Below are positions 59,852-64,000 of a stretch of 64,000 bases of DNA, piece by piece. The stretch comes from Chryseobacterium luteum (GTDB lineage: Bacteria; Bacteroidota; Bacteroidia; Flavobacteriales; Weeksellaceae): the NCBI RefSeq assembly GCF_000737785.1, contig NZ_JPRO01000022.1:1-64000 (forward strand). The letters run 5' to 3'. Every line of letters starts with the position of its first letter. Within the stretch, counting starts at the first letter, position 1. Under the pieces are notes generated by a model that had not been told where the DNA came from, searched no databases, and saw nothing but the letters and a program-made list of their open reading frames with translations. A program made the translations under genes and the position numbers.

Positions 59852-62227
59852 TTAGTTTTTATCTGGCATTTGGGTCAGCAATCTTACTTCGATGATTTTC
59901 GGAGTAAGCGATTTTTCATTTGTGTTAAATTTTACATTAAGAATTTCTTTCCTACTTTCAGATTCAGGAATCGGGATTAATAAAGATTGTGGAGAACCGC
60001 CCGTTTTTCCGTCGAAATTTTTAGAAATCGCTTTTATTCCGTTAATTTCCACATTCAAAGTTCGGTTATTGTTGGCATCAAAATAAATAAGATAAAGGTA
60101 TTTTGCATTTTTATCTTTGTTTCTCATCTGATAGCTGAACCAACCTTTTGCCTCACGGAAATGTCGGTCTTCCATATAACCGGTATTTGAATCTTTGCTG
60201 TCGATGAAATGGTCAGATTCCGGCTGCTGCTCACCCAACTGAATTTTATCAGTCGTAATATTGTCAAGCTTTCGGATTTCCTCTTCTTCTTTGGCTTTTT
60301 GTTTCTGAATCATTTCGATTTTATCCTGATTCGCCTGCGGAAAATAAATAATGTAACGCTCCTCCTGAATTTTGTAAAACGGAACTAATTCTAATCCGCT
60401 GTTGAATTTATCTTGAGGATACAAACCTGTCAGTTTGAATGTTAAATCTTTATCACTAACTTGTTGCAAATGGCTTAAAACTGAAGTCGGACTTCCTAAA
60501 ATTGTCGGAATTTCATTCAAAGGAATCTGAGATCCGTGTGCGATATGTCCGCCTCTGCTGTCATCTGCGAAAAGTCCGTCCTGATTTTCTTTCCCGTATT
60601 TAGCAGCTAAAACAATCGGACCATATTTAAACGCAAAATAATCCGAATGGTCAGGAAGCTGTTCTGCGGAGAGGTGCATCAGCATTTTCATTTCGATAAC
60701 ATCGCCTTTTTTCCATTTTCTTTTGATGGTAAAATAACCTTCAGTATCAACAGGGACATTGACGTTTTTACCATTGACTGAAATTGTAATTTCAGAAGCA
60801 TTTGCCCATTCCGGTGCTCTTAATTTTAAATTTATATTTGATTTTGGAGCAACGTCAAAAATCAGTTTTGTTGACGGCGATTCAGGGAAATTATTTTCCT
60901 GTCTCAGAACTATTTTCTTTTCAGACCATTTTAAAATGGAAGGAATAAACAAATTCACATACAAATCTTCATCAGAATAAGCATAAATCATTTCACCATA
61001 TTTGGCGTGATTTTCCATTCCCGAACCTACACAACACCAAAAGCTGGTTTCCGGCTGAGAATAAACCCTGTAATGACCGGGACGCATTGGCGTGAAATAG
61101 ACAAAACCGCCTTTTTCGGGATTTTGCGTGGAAAGAATATGATTATATAATGCTCTTTCGTAATAATCTACGTATGATGATTTTGGATTGGTCGCATACA
61201 ATTCTTTGGAAAGCTTCAGCATATTATACGTATTGCAGGTTTCGGGACCTTCGATACTTTTAATCATTCCGCTGAAATCATTGATGGGATTAAAATGCTC
61301 GCTGACGCTGTTTCCTCCGATAATCGCTGACCTCTTTTGGGTAACGTTGGTCCAGAAAAAATCGGCAGCATTGCTCCATTCTTTATTATTTTCTAAATCT
61401 GCAATTCTTTTGAAACCAATCACTTTCGGAATCTGTGTATTTGCGTGGATTCCTGTGAGTTTATCTTCCTGAATCAACAATGGATTTAAAATGGCAAGAT
61501 GTGAAAAACGATGGGCAAGCTTTAGATATTTCGGATTTTTTGTAATGTCGTAAACGTCGGCGAAAACTTCATTCAAACCGCCGTGCTCGCTGCGAAGCAT
61601 ATCCTGAATCTGTTCATCGGAAAGTCCGGAAACTTCATCAGCCATCCAATCTGTGAGTTTTATCAGCATTTTTTTTGCTTTCTCACTGTCTGCATACCAA
61701 TAGGCATCGCGTAAACCAGAATAAATCTTGTGAATATTATACAAAGGAACCCAACGGTCATTCAAACCGAAAGTTGTGGCACGAATGTTTCCGTCGGCAA
61801 TTTCTTTCCAGGCTTTTTTACCGTTCGGAACTCCTGAAAGGTAGCCGTTTCCTGAAAGATTCTGGCAACGCTCCAGCTCATCAATCATATAATCCAAACG
61901 TTGCTTGACTTTTGGATCGCCTGTGGAAGCGTACATCAGCGCCAAAGCCGAAATGTAATGACCACCAATATGACCATCCAATCCGGTATTTTCCCAATTG
62001 GGATAGTTTTCTTTTTTAGGTTTCAGTCCCGCTTCTTTCAGATAAGGTGCAAGAAGTCGGTCTGCATCCATCGACAGAATATATTTTTCATCCGTCTGCA
62101 TCGCTTTGCTGAAAACACTTTCGGACAGATGAACTTTGTTAAGCGGAAAGTAGCTAACATTTTTCTTTACCTGCCCAAAAGCTATTGTTGTAAAGCCTAA
62201 AAGTAATATCAGTGATTTTTTGTTCAT
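59852..62227 (-). CDS. GH127/GH146-type beta-L-arabinofuranosidase
   Basis: A 791-residue enzyme with signal peptide (1-18, ending AFGQ). The (alpha/alpha)6 domain of the former DUF1680 carries EGPETCNTYNMLKL (Glu329, Cys331) and FWCCVGSGMENHAKYG (Cys398, Cys399). These match the zinc-bound Cys nucleophile centre described for Bifidobacterium HypBA1. The C-terminal part is beta-rich (DUF6805-like). It would remove L-arabinofuranose from arabinoxylan or arabinan side chains; the exact linkage is not certain. It is the first gene of the proposed six-gene operon. Confidence 0.93.
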   Translation of the reverse strand: MNKKSLILLLGFTTIAFGQVKKNVSYFPLNKVHLSESVFSKAMQTDEKYILSMDADRLLAPYLKEAGLKPKKENYPNWENTGLDGHIGGHYISALALMYASTGDPKVKQRLDYMIDELERCQNLSGNGYLSGVPNGKKAWKEIADGNIRATTFGLNDRWVPLYNIHKIYSGLRDAYWYADSEKAKKMLIKLTDWMADEVSGLSDEQIQDMLRSEHGGLNEVFADVYDITKNPKYLKLAHRFSHLAILNPLLIQEDKLTGIHANTQIPKVIGFKRIADLENNKEWSNAADFFWTNVTQKRSAIIGGNSVSEHFNPINDFSGMIKSIEGPETCNTYNMLKLSKELYATNPKSSYVDYYERALYNHILSTQNPEKGGFVYFTPMRPGHYRVYSQPETSFWCCVGSGMENHAKYGEMIYAYSDEDLYVNLFIPSILKWSEKKIVLRQENNFPESPSTKLIFDVAPKSNINLKLRAPEWANASEITISVNGKNVNVPVDTEGYFTIKRKWKKGDVIEMKMLMHLSAEQLPDHSDYFAFKYGPIVLAAKYGKENQDGLFADDSRGGHIAHGSQIPLNEIPTILGSPTSVLSHLQQVSDKDLTFKLTGLYPQDKFNSGLELVPFYKIQEERYIIYFPQANQDKIEMIQKQKAKEEEEIRKLDNITTDKIQLGEQQPESDHFIDSKDSNTGYMEDRHFREAKGWFSYQMRNKDKNAKYLYLIYFDANNNRTLNVEINGIKAISKNFDGKTGGSPQSLLIPIPESESRKEILNVKFNTNEKSLTPKIIEVRLLTQMPDKN

Positions 62228-62231
62228 TAAT

Positions 62232-62250
62232 AAATGTTATTTCTACATTT
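62232..62250 (-). promoter_or_regulatory. Operator candidate at the head of the GH127-led operon
   Basis: AAATGT-N7-ACATTT, a perfect inverted repeat 4 bases upstream of the GH127 start codon, same spacing and core as 49939-49957 and 62675-62693. A clear -7 box for this gene was not found. Confidence 0.55.
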
Positions 62251-62674
62251 CTAAAATAAAAGAAAGTAACCAGATAGCAAACAATTTTCATCATTTTGAA
62301 ATAATACCTGCTAAAAAAGCATTTCAGAATAAGGAAAAATGGCTTCAAAAACCCTTACCTTATCATAAAAAACAAGAATAGACAAACAATAGAATATCAA
62401 TTAAATAAATGTAATTTCGTCATTATCAAAATAAATATCGTATGTTCATAAAAGACTTCGAAAATTTATGCCCGGACTTATCGTATTTAAATAATATCCC
62501 TTCCAAAAATATGACTGAAATACTTTAGATAAATTTTAACATATTTTTAACATTGCATTCATATAGGATTCACAGTAATTTCGGCAAATAAATTGTTTAA
62601 ATGGTAAAAATAATTCCCCAAAACACGACTCGGAACCAATAATTTCTCAAAAAAAAGTTAATGAAGAAAAAATA
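62251..62674. other. AT-rich divergent intergenic region
   Basis: About 420 bases between GH127 and the NUDIX regulator. Apart from the two operator candidates at its ends, no gene, RNA or repeat was recognised. Confidence 0.55.
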
Positions 62675-62737
62675 AAGTGTAGCAGATACATTTATTTACT
62701 TTTCGTATTAAAATCTACCCTAAAAAAATTAACTTTG
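62675..62737 (+). promoter_or_regulatory. Operator candidate and -7 box of the NUDIX regulator gene
   Basis: AAGTGT-N7-ACATTT at 62675-62693 (one mismatch between halves) and TAACTTTG at 62730-62737, 16 bases before the ATG. Confidence 0.55.
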
Positions 62738-62753
62738 TATAAAATCATTTTTG

Positions 62754-63440
62754 ATGGAAGAAAATTATCTTAATTATCCTAAACATCTTGTGGCAGTTGA
62801 CTGCATCATTTTCGGTTTTGACGGAGATGAACTGAAAATTCTTCTGGTACAAAGAAATTTTGAGCCAAAGAAGGGAGAATGGTCTCTTATGGGTGGCTTT
62901 GTTGATGACCAAGAAAGTTCTGACCAGGCCGCCAATCGTGTTCTGAATACGTTGACCGGACTTGAAAATATCTACCTTGAGCAACTTAACACTTACACAG
63001 AAATCGACCGTGAACCGACAGCCAGAATTATGTCAATTTCGTATTATGCTTTAATCAATATCCAGGATAATATTCAAATCAATGAAAAATACAATGCCAA
63101 ATGGTTTGATCTGAAAGACCGCCCCGATCTTATTTTTGACCATAATGCAATGGTAAAAGATGCTGTTTTGAGGCTGAGAAGAAGAGCTACAACAAGACCA
63201 ATTGGCTTTGAACTCTTGCCTGAAAAATTTACGATGAAGGATCTTCAGAATCTTTACGAAGCGATCTTTGACGAAAAATATGACAAACGTAATTTTACCA
63301 GCAAAATCAATGCATTAGATGTATTGGTAAATACTAACGAGAAAGATATGAGCTCGTCTAAAAAAGGGTCTTTTCTCTATACTTTTGAAGAGGAAAAATA
63401 CAATAAAAAAATATCGGAGGGTTTTATGTTTAAAATTTAA
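62754..63440 (+). CDS. NUDIX-type transcriptional regulator of sugar use (NrtR/AraR-like)
   Basis: About 228 residues. The N-terminal NUDIX-fold domain (residues about 8-140: VAVDCIIFGFDGDELKILLV, KKGEWSLMGGFVDDQESSDQ) lacks the catalytic REUxEE residues, so it binds a ligand rather than hydrolysing one. The C-terminal winged helix (about 150-210, GFELLPEKFTMKDLQNLYEA) is the DNA-binding part. Regulators of this build control arabinose (AraR in Bacteroides) or NAD genes. Here it is divergent from the xylan/arabinan operon, so arabinose or xylose sensing is likely. ATG 62754 is used rather than TTG 62751. Confidence 0.9.
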   Translation: MEENYLNYPKHLVAVDCIIFGFDGDELKILLVQRNFEPKKGEWSLMGGFVDDQESSDQAANRVLNTLTGLENIYLEQLNTYTEIDREPTARIMSISYYALINIQDNIQINEKYNAKWFDLKDRPDLIFDHNAMVKDAVLRLRRRATTRPIGFELLPEKFTMKDLQNLYEAIFDEKYDKRNFTSKINALDVLVNTNEKDMSSSKKGSFLYTFEEEKYNKKISEGFMFKI

Positions 63441-63442
63441 GC

Positions 63443-64000
63443 TTAAAAACTTCCGGTAAATTTCACTTTGATTCCCAGCTGAAAATTGGCAATCGTCTTG
63501 AAGATTTCGATTAAAGTTACCCTTTCTATTTTGGTCAGTTTGCTGATTTCGACATAATTATCAGGATGCTTTTTATCAATATTGATTTGATTTGCCTGAT
63601 TTTTTAAGCGGAGCGCCATCAGATAATAGTAAGACTGATGCATTTCGTTATATTGCTCCTGAGTGAAAATCCCGATTTCCGCCAGTTTTTTCATTCTTTC
63701 ACCTGTATTTTCTATCTCCAGCTGATTTTTCAGTGCGTAGACACGAACTAAATCTACAATTGGCGACATTGCGGTTTTAATGTCAAAAACTTCTGATTTC
63801 CCGATGGTCTGGGTTTTTATTCTTTTAAAAAAAGTCAAAGGAGGTTCGTATTGCAATGCATTTTTTGCAATATGTGCAAAGAAAATTTGATTGGGCGAAA
63901 CGAGTTTTTCCTTGATAAAAGTTTTCAGTTCACGCACAATATTTTCATCACCGTAAATAAAACGGAAGTCAAAAAAAGTGGAAAATTTCATTGCATTTTC
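63443..64000 (-). CDS. DUF294 nucleotidyltransferase-like protein, C-terminal part (5' end outside window)
   Basis: The frame stays open to base 64000 (ENAMKFSTFFDFRFIYGDEN at the edge), so the gene starts beyond the window. The visible 185 residues match the C-terminal helical domain of DUF294 proteins, which usually carry cyclic-nucleotide-binding and CBS domains N-terminally followed by a nucleotidyltransferase-like part. The stop is 2 bases from the stop of the NUDIX gene (convergent). Function in the family is poorly known. Confidence 0.85.
   Translation of the reverse strand, partial: ENAMKFSTFFDFRFIYGDENIVRELKTFIKEKLVSPNQIFFAHIAKNALQYEPPLTFFKRIKTQTIGKSEVFDIKTAMSPIVDLVRVYALKNQLEIENTGERMKKLAEIGIFTQEQYNEMHQSYYYLMALRLKNQANQINIDKKHPDNYVEISKLTKIERVTLIEIFKTIANFQLGIKVKFTGSF

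Overview
The window looks like chromosomal DNA of a flavobacterium, most probably Chryseobacterium or a close relative (Weeksellaceae). The reasons are the Bacteroidetes-type -7 promoter boxes (TAnnTTTG) ahead of many genes, the near absence of Shine-Dalgarno sequences, Bacteroidetes-only families (DUF4290, DUF6427, haem-binding CxxCH proteins, double-glycine peptides beginning MKNLKKLSRENLK), and short intergenic repeats of a kind I associate with Chryseobacterium. Genus assignment is inference from memory; no search was run.

Layout. 1-888 is the 3' end of a GH3 beta-glucosidase. 889-12.6 kb holds a repeat, a stand-alone NIL-domain protein with a palindromic upstream site, lemA plus a DUF2207 protein, DUF4290-murA, a GH13 amylase lipoprotein, a DCC oxidoreductase with a haem-binding protein, katG, a bacteriocin-like double-glycine peptide and a decayed secreted-protein gene. 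12.7-31.6 kb holds tRNA-Gln, der, upp, a hydrolase, comF, a glyoxylate-shunt block (scfR-like regulator divergent from aceB-aceA), a thioesterase, a WG-repeat protein, queD, lpxH, a LuxE-like protein, aqpZ, a DUF5715 protein and a two-component system. 31.7-47.6 kb holds a DUF2235 phospholipase-like protein, an ABC-F ATPase, a ZnuD-like TonB receptor locus, tig, a lipoprotein-sorting-like protein, an XRE regulator, DUF3109/DUF6427/DUF6341 genes, uspA-like, FAH, DUF2007, an exonuclease and pssA.

At about 48.41 kb there is a sharp boundary. A five-TM LtaS-type sulfatase gene stops exactly where its catalytic domain should begin. It abuts, tail to tail, a pentose-phosphate operon (transaldolase, transketolase N-half) whose expected next gene, the transketolase C-half, is missing. 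From there to the right edge the window is a glucuronoarabinoxylan-use island: AraC regulator, secreted protein, GH67, GH43, GH10, GPH symporter, SGNH acetylesterase, GH127, a NUDIX-type regulator and the 3' end of a DUF294 nucleotidyltransferase-like gene.

How the island may work (inference): the GH10 lipoprotein cuts xylan. GH67, the acetylesterase and GH127 remove methylglucuronate, acetyl and arabinose in the periplasm or at the surface. The GPH symporter imports the products, cytosolic GH43 finishes them, and transaldolase/transketolase feed the pentoses into central metabolism. Three copies of the same spaced palindrome (AARTGT-N7-ACAYTT) lie upstream of the transaldolase operon, the GH127-led operon and the NUDIX regulator, which suggests one regulon.
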